Assembly (NCBI GenBank): GCA_963702925.1
Contig: OY969771.1
Coordinates: 930,001 to 994,000 of the forward strand
Length of the DNA: 64,000 nucleotides
Source of the DNA: CAIKMD01 sp963702925
GTDB taxonomy: Bacteria; Pseudomonadota; Alphaproteobacteria; ATCC43930; CGMCC-115725
Direction of reading: 5' to 3'
The translations under genes and the position numbers were made by a program. The notes beneath the pieces were generated by a model, which ran no database searches, was not told the DNA's origin, and worked only from the letters and a program-made list of their open reading frames with translations. How positions within the stretch are numbered: position 1 is the stretch's first letter; every line of letters starts with the position of its first letter. Positions 44,549 to 54,021 of this stretch are shown here, one piece after another.

Positions 44549-45835
44549 TTAGATGCCGGGGCTGAACGTCTCCGGTCGCGTGTCCATCGCCTCGGCAACG
44601 GCGTCCGACCAGGATTTGACATTGCGCGGCAGCAAGGTCGAGACGCCGCGCTGGCGGTAACCCTTCGGATCGATCGCCGGATCCTTGCCTTGCGCCAGCT
44701 CCCGCGCCGCAGCCATAAGGCGGCGCCGCGCATGGATGATGACCACGTCGGTCGTGCCGAGATTCTCGCGCGAGCGATCGAAGCTGGCGCCGATGCTTTC
44801 GGTGATCGCGGTATCCTGATCCTGGAAGATCGTGATGCGCTGCCAGGGCTGCTTGGCTGGCGGCGCGTCAGGGTCGGCATAGAGGTTGCTCTTGTTGCGC
44901 TTGGCGATGAAGGTTCCCGGAATCATGGTCGAATGAATGCCGGTGGGCGTGCCTTCGTGGAACCAGCTCAACTCCTGTTGCGTCAGCGCGCGCTTCGGGT
45001 GCCACGACACGCCGAATGCCCAGACCTTGTTATCGTCGACCGGTACCCAGGCGTGTCCGCCCAGCGCGGCATCGCCGGGAAAGGCCGGCAGGATCGTGAA
45101 GCACGGCATCAGCCAGGCGCCGATGCGCCAATAATGGTGATCGGCATCGGCATCGCGCCGCGCGCCTTGAACGATGCCCATCGGCTTCTGCACGATTTCG
45201 AGCTTCGGGTGGGTTCCCTGGGCGACAAAATCCTGCGAGATGGACATGTCATGCTCGGTCGCCTTTTTCATCGCTTCGATGCCGTGAAGGAAGCCGAGAT
45301 GGCTCGAATCGATGTCGCCTTCCATGCCTTGAAGCCAATGGCAATCCTGATAGCGCTTCGAGACATAGACGTTTTCGGCGGGAACGTTCAGCCATTCCAG
45401 ATCGGGCAAAGCAGGCTTTTTGTCGGCCGGCCCGAGATAGGCCATGACCACGCCGTTCCGCTCGATGCAGGGATAGGCGGGCTGCTTGACCTTTTCCTTG
45501 AACTGGGTTTGCGGCGGCTCGTTCGGCATGTCGACGCAATTGCCGTCGACATCGTATTTCCAGCCGTGATACCAGCAGCGCAGCCCGCACTCAGCGTTCT
45601 TGCCGAAGAACAGCGACGCGCCGCGATGCGCGCAATGCTCGTGCAGCAGCCCGACCCGCCCCTCGCTGTTGCGAAACGCGATCAGATCCTCGCCGAGAAG
45701 CCGCACGCGCACCGGCGCGCCATTGATCTCGACTTCGCGCGACAGCAACGCCGGCAGCCAGTAGCGCCGCAACAGATTGCCCATCGGCGTTCCCGGACCG
45801 GTGCGGGAGAGAAGCTCGTGTTCTTCGGGTTTCAT
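44549..45835 (-). CDS. Aromatic ring-hydroxylating oxygenase alpha subunit (Rieske, phthalate-dioxygenase type)
   Basis: A 428-residue protein. The Rieske 2Fe-2S motif has Cys68-x-His70 and Cys87-x2-His90. The mononuclear iron site is in EGDIDSSHLGFLHG. The long single-subunit form with a C-terminal basic domain fits the phthalate 4,5-dioxygenase group, which inserts oxygen into aromatic rings with help from a separate reductase. No reductase gene is adjacent. The substrate is unknown. It is convergent with the TPR gene and starts at 45835. Confidence 0.85.
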   Translation of the reverse strand: MKPEEHELLSRTGPGTPMGNLLRRYWLPALLSREVEINGAPVRVRLLGEDLIAFRNSEGRVGLLHEHCAHRGASLFFGKNAECGLRCWYHGWKYDVDGNCVDMPNEPPQTQFKEKVKQPAYPCIERNGVVMAYLGPADKKPALPDLEWLNVPAENVYVSKRYQDCHWLQGMEGDIDSSHLGFLHGIEAMKKATEHDMSISQDFVAQGTHPKLEIVQKPMGIVQGARRDADADHHYWRIGAWLMPCFTILPAFPGDAALGGHAWVPVDDNKVWAFGVSWHPKRALTQQELSWFHEGTPTGIHSTMIPGTFIAKRNKSNLYADPDAPPAKQPWQRITIFQDQDTAITESIGASFDRSRENLGTTDVVIIHARRRLMAAARELAQGKDPAIDPKGYRQRGVSTLLPRNVKSWSDAVAEAMDTRPETFSPGI

Positions 45836-45854
45836 CGGCGGGAAATCCTTTGTG

Positions 45855-46655
45855 TCATGTCGGCGTTGCGCCCGGCCACAGGCCGAGCCTTGCCAGGAAT
45901 TCGATTGCGTAGCGGTCGTAAAGCCACGGCGCTTCCTGCATCACGGCGTGTCCGGCGCCTTCGATGGCATGGAGTGTCGAGCCCTTGATGTGTTTCTGAA
46001 GCTCGACCGCCGCGGGATGATTGCGATCGGCGGTGCCGCTGATGATGATCGTCGGCATGGTCAGCGTATCGAAGAATTCGTCGGGTTCGGGATCCGCGGC
46101 CAGCGCCTCGTTCATCGCGATGATGCTGCCGAGCGTCGACGGATTGTTCAGCTCGCACACCATGCGCGCATAGTGCTGCACATGCGGCAGTGCTTGCGAC
46201 GCGGGCGAGAAATGATCGAGGCATTGCTTGTAGCGCAGCGCGATCCCTTCCTCGGCATAGCGCTTCGCCCAAACCTTCATCGCGTTGCGGGTCGGCAGAT
46301 AGCCGGTGCCCGACAGGATCAAGGCCGGCACGCGCGCGGGCTGCTTGCTCGCCATTTGCATGGCGACCATGCTGCCCATCGAGTTGCCGTGAATGACGAC
46401 CTTGCCGGACGATATCTGATCGACGACTTCCCAGGCCGCATCGGCTTGATCGGAAACCGAGAGGCCCTGCTGCGCCGGCGGCGAGCGGCCATAGCCCGCG
46501 AGGTCGACCGCGATCGCCCGAAACCACGACGAGAAGTGCGCGGTTTGATACATCCACAAGCGATGATCGTCGGGCGTCGAGTGAAGAAAGAGCATCGGCA
46601 TGCCGGACGGCCCGTGCAGATCGAAGAACAACGGTCCGGGAATGTGACGAGCCAA
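45855..46655 (-). CDS. Alpha/beta hydrolase (TTG start)
   Basis: A 266-residue hydrolase. The nucleophile elbow HGNSMGSM has the catalytic Ser92, with SGTADRNHP and GAGHAVM supplying Asp and His. I chose the TTG at 46655, because GGAGGAG lies five bases upstream and conserved sequence begins there (ARHIPGPLFFDL). It lies 20 bases upstream of the Rieske gene on the same strand, so it is probably co-transcribed and may hydrolyse a ring-cleavage or ester intermediate. Confidence 0.8.
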   Translation of the reverse strand: MARHIPGPLFFDLHGPSGMPMLFLHSTPDDHRLWMYQTAHFSSWFRAIAVDLAGYGRSPPAQQGLSVSDQADAAWEVVDQISSGKVVIHGNSMGSMVAMQMASKQPARVPALILSGTGYLPTRNAMKVWAKRYAEEGIALRYKQCLDHFSPASQALPHVQHYARMVCELNNPSTLGSIIAMNEALAADPEPDEFFDTLTMPTIIISGTADRNHPAAVELQKHIKGSTLHAIEGAGHAVMQEAPWLYDRYAIEFLARLGLWPGATPT

Positions 46656-46802
46656 CGCGCCTCCTCCGAGAGCTCTTTGCGAGCCTTGCAGCAATTCTAT
46701 CGGCGGGCCGAGTGCGGTCAAGAAATAGACCGGCAAATCCGCCGCGAAGACCCATTGCTGCTTACACCGCAGAGGCGAGCGCGCGCCAAGCGGCGCCACA
46801 AG

Positions 46803-47717
46803 TTAAGGCGCGGAGCGATCGAAAAGATTTTCGCTGCTTTGTGGCGACACCAATGGATCGGCGGCCGGATCGGCGAAAATGCGTTGCAGCATCGTCGCCA
46901 GCGAAACCGGCTCGACCCCGAGGCGTTGTCGCATCTCGCCGATGTCGAAGGCTTTGTCCTCGAGCAAGCGCTGCACTTCCGCCGGCGTGATTTGCGGCAC
47001 GCCCGGCACGAACCGGGTCAATGACGCCGCCGCCATCAGCAACGCCGACGGCACGGGAATGACTTTAACGCGAAGCCCGATCGCGGCGCCGATGGCCTCG
47101 ACGAACGCACGATAGGTGATGGCGTCCGGTCCGGCGACGACCAGGGGCGGCCCCACCGCCTCGGCGCGATAAAGCGCGGCTTCGAGACAAGCGGCGACGT
47201 CGTCGACGAAGATCGGCTGAATCAGGGCCCGGCCGGATTGCGGCAAGGGCACCATGCGAAAGCGCCGAATATAGGCCGCCACACGCTGGACATTGTTCTC
47301 TTCGCCGCCGCCGCAAATCATGCTGGGATGGAGCATCACGCCGGGCCGGCCGGACTCGCGAAACGCGGCTTCGGCGGCGAGAACCAGCTCGGCGCGACGA
47401 TCCGGAAACTGCGTGAACTTGCGGGTCGAGCCAGTCAAGACCACGCGGTCGAGCCGATCGGGCAAGGATGCGAGCACGGTCGGGATAAAGACCGGCGGAA
47501 CGCAGCTGACGACCATGCGCGCATCGGCAAGCGCCGGCGCGAGCTCCCGCTTGCGGTCGAGATCGACGATTCGCGCGGGCGCGGCGAGACGCGACAAGCG
47601 TTCGGCCGACCGGCCGATTGCGATCACGGATTCCCGGCGCGCGCGCAAGCGCGCCACCAGCCTTCTGCCGATACCGCTGGTGGCGCCGATGATGGCGACC
47701 GGACCGTTCTGCGACAT
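46803..47717 (-). CDS. NAD(P)-binding SDR/NmrA-like protein
   Basis: A 304-residue Rossmann protein with IIGATSGIGRRLVARLRARR at the N-terminus. It lacks the classical Tyr-x3-Lys pair where an SDR would have it, so it resembles NmrA-like or NDUFA9-like atypical SDRs. Dehydrogenase activity is therefore uncertain. It precedes the hydrolase on the same strand. Confidence 0.65.
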   Translation of the reverse strand: MSQNGPVAIIGATSGIGRRLVARLRARRESVIAIGRSAERLSRLAAPARIVDLDRKRELAPALADARMVVSCVPPVFIPTVLASLPDRLDRVVLTGSTRKFTQFPDRRAELVLAAEAAFRESGRPGVMLHPSMICGGGEENNVQRVAAYIRRFRMVPLPQSGRALIQPIFVDDVAACLEAALYRAEAVGPPLVVAGPDAITYRAFVEAIGAAIGLRVKVIPVPSALLMAAASLTRFVPGVPQITPAEVQRLLEDKAFDIGEMRQRLGVEPVSLATMLQRIFADPAADPLVSPQSSENLFDRSAP

Positions 47718-47805
47718 TCTCCCTGCCTTAGGACGAGAGCACGTTCAATCTACGGACGAGTCTTCCAGGCGACAATGCCGGCGCGACCAAAAGGCGGCAA
47801 CGGGA

Positions 47806-49515
47806 TCAGCGCGCCAGGCCGAAGACGCCGTCCTCGGTCACCAGGTAGTCGACGCGATCATCGACCAGCGCCTTGGCCGCCTCTTCCGGCGTGTTGATGA
47901 TCGGCTCTTCATGAACGTTGAAGCTGGTATTGATGGTGACCGGGAAACCGGTGCGTTGCTTGAAGCGCGCGAGAATGTCGTAATAAAGCGGATTTTCCTG
48001 CCGCCGGATGATTTGCGGCCGCGCCGTGCCGTCGATATGGACGACGGCGGGAATGCGCTCGCGCCATTCGGGCTTCACGTCGCAAGTAATCGTCATGAAG
48101 CGGCACGCATAGGCGTTGACCTTGGTGACGTCGAAGATGCGCGCGGCGTCTTCCTCGGCGACCACGGGCGCAAAGGGCATGAACTCGCTGCGGTCGAGCC
48201 TCGCGTTCAGGGATTCATTGATGTCGCGCCGTTCCGGCGACGCCATGATCGAGCGTGCGCCGAGCGCGCGCGGGCCGAATTCCATCCGCTGCGAGAAGAT
48301 CGCGACCGCCTTGCCCTCGGCGATGAGACGCGACGCGGTTTCGACCGGATCGCCCTCGACGCGGCGAATATCGCCGCTATGGGCGAGAAACCGGCGGCCC
48401 GTGTCGGTGCCGTAACCCCGTCCCCAATAGACATCGTCGAGGCGATGGCGCTGCGCAAGCCAATGCTTCATCCCGTCGCGTTCCAAAAGATGATAAAGCC
48501 CGGCGCCAATCACCAGACCTTCATCGCCCATCGGCGGGACGACGAACACTTCGGATAGGCCGCAGGTCTCGGCGATCCGCTGATTGACCTTCACATTGGC
48601 GAAAAATCCGCCCGCAAGCCCGACATGATGCAGCTTCTCGCGTTCGACGAGGCGCTGGATCGAGGTGACGGCGATCTCTTCGGAGAAAGCTTGGATCGAC
48701 GCGGCGCAATCCTCGCGCGAATGGTCGGCGCAAGGCCGCATGAAGTGGTCGTGAAACTCGTTCTCATTGGCGAAATCGGTGGCGATGACCCCGTCCGCGC
48801 CCACGCGAAAGCGCGAGAGGAAATGGTCGCGCAACACCGGCTTGCCGTAAGCCGCCAGCCCGGTGACCTTGCCCTCGTGATGCATCGAGCGGAAGCCGAG
48901 CGCGACCGTCACCATTTCATAGGCGCGGCCCAGGCTGTTGAGCGGATGCGCGCCGTGCAGCAGGCGATCGTCGCCATAGAGGCATTCGATCGCGCCGCCG
49001 CGAAACACGCGATGGCTCGACGTGGCGTTGTCGCCGGCGCGGTCGGCGGTATAGAGCAACGCATCGTCCCAATCCGTGAAGAACAGCGACGGCAAAGCGT
49101 GCGCGTAATGGTGATTGGCGAAAGTGACCTTCACGTCCGGCCTCAGCCCGTAGGATCGCAGCACCGCGCCGATATCGAGCACCTCGGCCGGATCATAGGT
49201 GCGTGCTTTCCGCATCACGCGGTTCAAGGTCTGGTAATCGAAGCTCGGCGGCTTGATCAGCTCGCGCAGCCGCGTGCCGAGCGGATTGCGCAGCTGCGCC
49301 CGCGGGTACATGTCGCGGGTGAGCACCACCGCATCGACATCCTTGGCGGCGAGCCCGCCGATCGCGAGGACTTCGTCGACGCAAAGATTGGCGACGCCGT
49401 AATCCTTCTTCTTTCGCGTCAGCCGTTCCTTTTGCACCGCCGCGACGATGCGGTAATCGTCGAAAAGCGCCGCCGAGGAATCGTGACCGGAATGGATTGC
49501 CAGAATGGAAGTCAT
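47806..49515 (-). CDS. NodU/CmcH-family carbamoyltransferase
   Basis: A 569-residue enzyme. The N-terminal ILAIHSGHDSSAALFDDYRI and the C-terminal MEFGPRALGARSIMASPERR are hallmarks; the latter forms the carbamoyl-adenylate site. The family transfers carbamoyl from carbamoyl phosphate to sugar hydroxyls, as in NodU. The ATG at 49515 gives MTSILAIHSG. It leads a run of glycan genes, and a carbamoylated sugar of a surface polysaccharide is the likely product; no other nod genes are seen. Confidence 0.85.
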   Translation of the reverse strand: MTSILAIHSGHDSSAALFDDYRIVAAVQKERLTRKKKDYGVANLCVDEVLAIGGLAAKDVDAVVLTRDMYPRAQLRNPLGTRLRELIKPPSFDYQTLNRVMRKARTYDPAEVLDIGAVLRSYGLRPDVKVTFANHHYAHALPSLFFTDWDDALLYTADRAGDNATSSHRVFRGGAIECLYGDDRLLHGAHPLNSLGRAYEMVTVALGFRSMHHEGKVTGLAAYGKPVLRDHFLSRFRVGADGVIATDFANENEFHDHFMRPCADHSREDCAASIQAFSEEIAVTSIQRLVEREKLHHVGLAGGFFANVKVNQRIAETCGLSEVFVVPPMGDEGLVIGAGLYHLLERDGMKHWLAQRHRLDDVYWGRGYGTDTGRRFLAHSGDIRRVEGDPVETASRLIAEGKAVAIFSQRMEFGPRALGARSIMASPERRDINESLNARLDRSEFMPFAPVVAEEDAARIFDVTKVNAYACRFMTITCDVKPEWRERIPAVVHIDGTARPQIIRRQENPLYYDILARFKQRTGFPVTINTSFNVHEEPIINTPEEAAKALVDDRVDYLVTEDGVFGLAR

Positions 49516-49627
49516 CGAGAACCAAGAGCTGTGCAAGAAGCGCCCGGACCGAGCGGCGGGCAAGAACGGCGAGAGGTGTTGCGCAGGCTCGGCGCCGTGT
49601 CAAACCATCGCCGCGCGGATGCGCCGC

Positions 49628-50815
49628 TTATCCGGGAGGCAAGGCGACGCGCGCTTCGCCGAGAACGGTATCGACCGCGGCCAGCACGGCGCCGGGTTCG
49701 ACCGCGTCGATACATGGGAAACTGCTTCCGGGTCGATGCGGCTGGGTGCAATTCCAGAAGCAATGGTAGCAAGCCAGCTCGCGATAGACGAAACGGACCT
49801 TGTCCGGCGTGACCGCAGGCGGATAAGGCACGAAGCTGGTGAAATGGCCACCGCCGACGATGACGACGGTCGGGACGCCGAGGCCGATCGCGAGATGGGC
49901 CGGCCCGGTATCGCTGCTCACCACCAAAGCCGCGTTTTGCAGGAGGTCGAGCAGCTGCAGCAAGCTCGTGGTACCGATGCAATCGATGATGTCGCCGCGG
50001 CCTGTTTGCGCGTGAAGCAGCTTCTTGAACGGAGCCTCGGCCGCGCCGCCGACAAAAACAGCGGCGAGGCCGCGCGCCGCCAAGCTCTCGGCGAGCGCAC
50101 GAAAGCGTGCGAAATCCCATCGCCTGCCCGTCTCATTGCCGCCGCAATTGATCACGGCATAGGGCGAAGGATAAGGCGGCGCACGGCGCGGCCAAGCGAG
50201 GCGCGGCGCAGCGGGCCGGATATCCGTGCCGGCAAGGGTCGTGAGAAAGCGAAAGTGGCGAATGATCTCGTGGGTCGGATAGGCGCCGGTGTCGATCGCC
50301 TGCTGGCACTGCGCGAGATACCAATCGAAAAGGCGCTGGGTCTTGGCGCTTTGGTAGGGCTTGGCGACGATCTTGCGCTTTGCACCCGAGACGTAAACCA
50401 GACTGTCCGCGACCAGCGGCTTGCGCATGTAAATGTCGCACAACGCGACGGCGAAGCCCTGGCGCCGCACCCAGAGCGAGACGGCAAAGCGATAAAACGG
50501 GTTCTTGTCGTAACGGTGCTCGTCGATGGCGCGGAAACGGCAGAATGGAAAAAGCGCCGGCGCAAGGCTTGCCCAGCTCGCGCAGCCGAGCAGTGTGATG
50601 TCGCCGGGCGCGACGCCCAGCACCTCGGCATAATGGGCGAAAGCGCCGTGGAACAGCACCATGTCGCCGATGCCGTCGATGCGCACGACCAGCACGCCGC
50701 GCCGCTTGCGCCACACCGGCCAGAAGCGCGCCGCAAGATCGAACGGGCGAAACAGCCACCAGCGCCGCGGCAGCCTGCCCGGACGCTCGCTGCGCGCATG
50801 CGCCGCCGGCGTCAT
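49628..50815 (-). CDS. Glycosyltransferase family 9 (heptosyltransferase-like)
   Basis: A 395-residue GT-B protein. The C-terminal VVSSDTGPAHLAIGLGVPTV motif is the GT9 signature, and VLVVRIDGIGDMVLFHGAFA is the acceptor-domain start. A Cys-rich CYHCFWNC segment lies near the end. The start at 50815 overlaps the upstream gene's stop as ATGA. It is probably part of LPS core or O-antigen assembly. Confidence 0.82.
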   Translation of the reverse strand: MTPAAHARSERPGRLPRRWWLFRPFDLAARFWPVWRKRRGVLVVRIDGIGDMVLFHGAFAHYAEVLGVAPGDITLLGCASWASLAPALFPFCRFRAIDEHRYDKNPFYRFAVSLWVRRQGFAVALCDIYMRKPLVADSLVYVSGAKRKIVAKPYQSAKTQRLFDWYLAQCQQAIDTGAYPTHEIIRHFRFLTTLAGTDIRPAAPRLAWPRRAPPYPSPYAVINCGGNETGRRWDFARFRALAESLAARGLAAVFVGGAAEAPFKKLLHAQTGRGDIIDCIGTTSLLQLLDLLQNAALVVSSDTGPAHLAIGLGVPTVVIVGGGHFTSFVPYPPAVTPDKVRFVYRELACYHCFWNCTQPHRPGSSFPCIDAVEPGAVLAAVDTVLGEARVALPPG

Positions 50816-51786
50816 GCGTCGGGCGCGCTTCGCCGCACCGTGCGGCTGAGCGTGAACGCGCCGCAGCTTTGCCGCACAAGACCGATCGGCGGGCGCGGCA
50901 GCTGAGCCAGAAGCCGCAGCCAGGTCCAATAGGAAAAGAGCCCGGCGCCTTCGCGGCGCCGTGCCCAGTGATAGGCGCGGCTGGTCGCCCGTTGCACCGC
51001 CGAGCGCTCCAAGGAAGCGGAGAGTCTTTGCTCCTCGAGGAAATAGGCGACGCTCAGATTGACGTCGTGCAGGATTTGCGGCCCGCCATCATTGACCCGT
51101 CCTTCGGCGACCGAAGGACACAACGCGACCACCAACTCCACCGCCACGAAGGCGCCGACCGTCGCCAGGCGCAGCGCCAGTGAATAGTCCTGGATGAAGA
51201 CGCGGGGGTCGCAGCCGCCGACCGACCGCGCCGCTTCGCTCCGGAACAGGCTGTTGCTCGGGCCGATGGAAAAGCCGCGCAAGAGCTGACTTGCCAGCGG
51301 CTCGGCTTCGAGCCGGCTGGCTGGCGTGGCTTCGCTCGAGGGAAGCGCCAGCCGGTCGAGCGCCTCTTGCGCCGAGGCATAGAACGCCGTGCCGCCATAG
51401 GCGAGCACGGCGCCCTCGTAGCGCGCCAAGGCAGCGAGCAACACGCTGGTCGCATGAGGCAACAGCACGTCGTCGGCATCGACCAGCTTGATGAAAGGGT
51501 AGCGCGCCTCGGCGATGCCGCGATTGGTGGCGTGGCTCGAGCCGCGATTGTTTTGCGCGACGATGCGGAGGTTTGGCCAGCCCGCGGTCAGACGCGCGAT
51601 CTCGGCGGCGGAGCCGTCGCTCGAGCCGTCGTCGATGAACACGAACTCGCGCGCGAAATCGCCTTGCTGCGCCGCCAGCCCGGCCACGACCTGCGGCAGA
51701 AATGGGCGCTTGTTATAGACGGTGACGACATAGCTGACGCCCGTTCCGGCTGCTTCGGGGAGGCGGGTCAAGGAACGCTCATCCAT
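50812..51786 (-). CDS. Glycosyltransferase family 2
   Basis: A 324-residue GT-A protein. The N-terminal VVTVYNKRPFLPQVVAGL, then FIDDGSSDGSA, and LVDADDVLLPHA are the nucleotide-sugar and metal-binding elements. It is translationally coupled to the GT9 gene. The sugar donor is not known. Confidence 0.85.
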   Translation of the reverse strand: MDERSLTRLPEAAGTGVSYVVTVYNKRPFLPQVVAGLAAQQGDFAREFVFIDDGSSDGSAAEIARLTAGWPNLRIVAQNNRGSSHATNRGIAEARYPFIKLVDADDVLLPHATSVLLAALARYEGAVLAYGGTAFYASAQEALDRLALPSSEATPASRLEAEPLASQLLRGFSIGPSNSLFRSEAARSVGGCDPRVFIQDYSLALRLATVGAFVAVELVVALCPSVAEGRVNDGGPQILHDVNLSVAYFLEEQRLSASLERSAVQRATSRAYHWARRREGAGLFSYWTWLRLLAQLPRPPIGLVRQSCGAFTLSRTVRRSAPDA

Positions 51787-51806
51787 CGACGTAAAAACGA
51801 CGCACC

Positions 51807-52364
51807 TTAGCTCGAGCTCGTCGCGCCTTGGCGGAAATATTGCGGGCGGATGAAATGCCCGGCCCAGGCGCCGCGGCGCGCCTCCTTTGCCTCGTTTTCG
51901 AGCGGCAGATATTGGCGATCGCGGCCATAGGCAAAGGCCAGACCCTCGCGCACCAGCATCGCCGCGACATCGCGCCCTTCCGTGTAGCAGACCGAGAATT
52001 CACGCGCGTGGCGATCGACGAATTCCGGATCGATCCGGCAGCTGAAATCGGGACGGCGGACGAGCTGACGCAGCCTTTCGGTCGCGGCCTCGCCGCAGGC
52101 CCATTCGACGTTGAGAGCGTCGCGACAGGTCTGCCGCGATTCGAAGGCGTCGGCCCCTTCGAGACGCAGACGCTGCGCCGGACAGCCCAGTTTCACGAGG
52201 GTGTAGATGCAGCTTTTGGGCAAGAGCGCAAAGGTATCGCCGTCGATCACGACATAGCGATCGACCGTCGAAGGCTTGCCGAGCATCGCGCGCCCCGTGC
52301 CCCACGACACGACAACGGCCAACAGAAATAGCGTGACAATCGTCCGGCTGCGCATCATCTCCAT
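51807..52364 (-). CDS. Thermonuclease (SNase)-like secreted protein
   Basis: A 185-residue protein with an N-terminal membrane or signal segment (about 8-24). The fold has VIDGDTFAL (39-47) and RLRLEGADAFESRQTC, then a conserved C-terminal ENEAKEARRGAWAG. The family includes secreted nucleases and the ExoI-type proteins found in exopolysaccharide clusters. The gene lies among glycosyltransferases, which favours the second role, but nuclease activity cannot be ruled out. Confidence 0.75.
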   Translation of the reverse strand: MEMMRSRTIVTLFLLAVVVSWGTGRAMLGKPSTVDRYVVIDGDTFALLPKSCIYTLVKLGCPAQRLRLEGADAFESRQTCRDALNVEWACGEAATERLRQLVRRPDFSCRIDPEFVDRHAREFSVCYTEGRDVAAMLVREGLAFAYGRDRQYLPLENEAKEARRGAWAGHFIRPQYFRQGATSSS

Positions 52365-52489
52365 CCGCTCGCCTTATCATGAACCGCCCGATAACGCGCT
52401 GCAATGGCACGACCCGGGGACGTCGCCTTGCGGACGGTACGGGGCTCGCTTAAGGTTCGCCGGTCTGGGAGTACTGCGCGGAAAATGCT

Positions 52490-53914
52490 TTGAGCCCATC
52501 ACCGAGCCGATCGTCGCGCCGGTTAGGCGTTCTCGTGCTGTTTGCGCTGGTGATCTTGAGCGCCGCCATCGGCAGCTTCAAGGGCGGCGGGCTGCATCTC
52601 TTTTTCGATATCCAACAATATCTCAATTCCGCCTACCACCTGTCGCATGACGGCGTCTTCACCGACGCGCAAACCCCGGCGCCGGCGCCCGCCGCCATCG
52701 GACGCGAACCGGGTTATCCGCTGTTTCTCGCGGCGCTCATGACCATCGACCCGCAATTCGGCCGCTTCACGCCAGATTGCTTCATCAACGAAGGCTCGTG
52801 TGATCCGCGGATCTATCGATCGGCGAGCCTCGCCAATCTGGCGCTCATCTTGGCAGCGGGGATCGCCATGTATTTCGTCGCCCTCGGCATCACGGGCGAC
52901 ATTTGGGCCGGCCTGATCGCGGCGGCCTATTTGCTCTTCAATTTCCAGATGAACAAAGGCTGGGCCGATCCGATGTCGGATCGCCTGGCCGTGTTGCTGC
53001 TTTGTCTGGCCTTGCTCGCCACCGTGTGGGCCTGGCAGCGAGAGCGGCCGCTGCATTGGGCCTGGGTTGGATTGGCACTCGCAGCGCTCACCCTGACGAA
53101 AGCATCGTTCTTTCCCTTTTGCCTGATCCTGATCGTCGTGGTCGGCACCATCGCCTTGCTGCGCGCCGCGGGGCGGCGGCGTATCCTTGTATCGTTGGCG
53201 GCAGCCTCGTTTATCTATGGCGCGCTGGTCGGGGGATGGGCGGTGCGCAATTGGACCGTCAGCGGCCAGTTCCGGCTTACCGATCTGCGCGGCGGCATCG
53301 CGCTGAGCACCCGCGAAGTCTTCGATCACATGACGGGCGAGCAATTTCTCGCTTCCTTCGTCTATTGGACGCGCGGCTTCGGCGAGCACCTTGCGCGACG
53401 CGTTTTTCCGCCCGACATCGTCGCGCCCTTCGACCTCGATCGTCCGGGCGGCTTCTATGACCGCGGGCAAAATGGCTATGGCGAACGCCTCCAGGCGCTG
53501 ACAGAAAAAACCGGCATGGGACCGTTCGAAGCGGCGGCCGCGATCGACCGCGACTTGGAACGTTCCATCCTCGATCACCCTTTCATGCACGCCGCGACGA
53601 CCTTGCCGCTGTTCTATCGCGGCATCTGGATCGACGAGTTCGCGTTGCTGGGTTTCCCGATCCTCTGCTGGATCGGCGTGCGAGCGATCCGGCGGCGCGA
53701 TTGGCTGCTCGCCGGGTTGCTTTCAGCCGGGATGTTCAATCTCCTCTTTTACGCGGTTTTCAGCTTGAACCTGCCGCGTTACCAGATGACCGCCATGCCC
53801 GCGCTGGCCCTCGCGGCGGGCGTTGCCGCGGCGCAGCTTCGCCGGACCTACGACAGAGGGTGGCTACGCCATACGGCGCAAGTGCCGACAAACGAAGCCG
53901 CCGGCGGGCTTTAG
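52490..53914 (+). CDS. Multi-span membrane glycosyltransferase-like protein (GT39/ArnT-like)
   Basis: A 474-residue protein with about ten hydrophobic helices. The long first periplasmic loop has paired acidic residues and the ARG-rich AIGREPGYPLFLAALM turn, as in lipid-linked sugar transferases. The start at the TTG 52490 is the best in-frame option, but the Shine-Dalgarno is weak. It is divergent from the SNase-like gene and followed by a GT2 gene. Confidence 0.6.
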   Translation: MSPSPSRSSRRLGVLVLFALVILSAAIGSFKGGGLHLFFDIQQYLNSAYHLSHDGVFTDAQTPAPAPAAIGREPGYPLFLAALMTIDPQFGRFTPDCFINEGSCDPRIYRSASLANLALILAAGIAMYFVALGITGDIWAGLIAAAYLLFNFQMNKGWADPMSDRLAVLLLCLALLATVWAWQRERPLHWAWVGLALAALTLTKASFFPFCLILIVVVGTIALLRAAGRRRILVSLAAASFIYGALVGGWAVRNWTVSGQFRLTDLRGGIALSTREVFDHMTGEQFLASFVYWTRGFGEHLARRVFPPDIVAPFDLDRPGGFYDRGQNGYGERLQALTEKTGMGPFEAAAAIDRDLERSILDHPFMHAATTLPLFYRGIWIDEFALLGFPILCWIGVRAIRRRDWLLAGLLSAGMFNLLFYAVFSLNLPRYQMTAMPALALAAGVAAAQLRRTYDRGWLRHTAQVPTNEAAGGL

Positions 53915-54021
53915 ATCCAGCGGATCGACCGCGACTGCGTGCATCCCGGCCTTGCCCGAGGCGCAGGCACAGCTTACCTTCGCCCCTCTTCCCTGCCACG
54001 CCCCGCCCCCCATCGAGCCCA

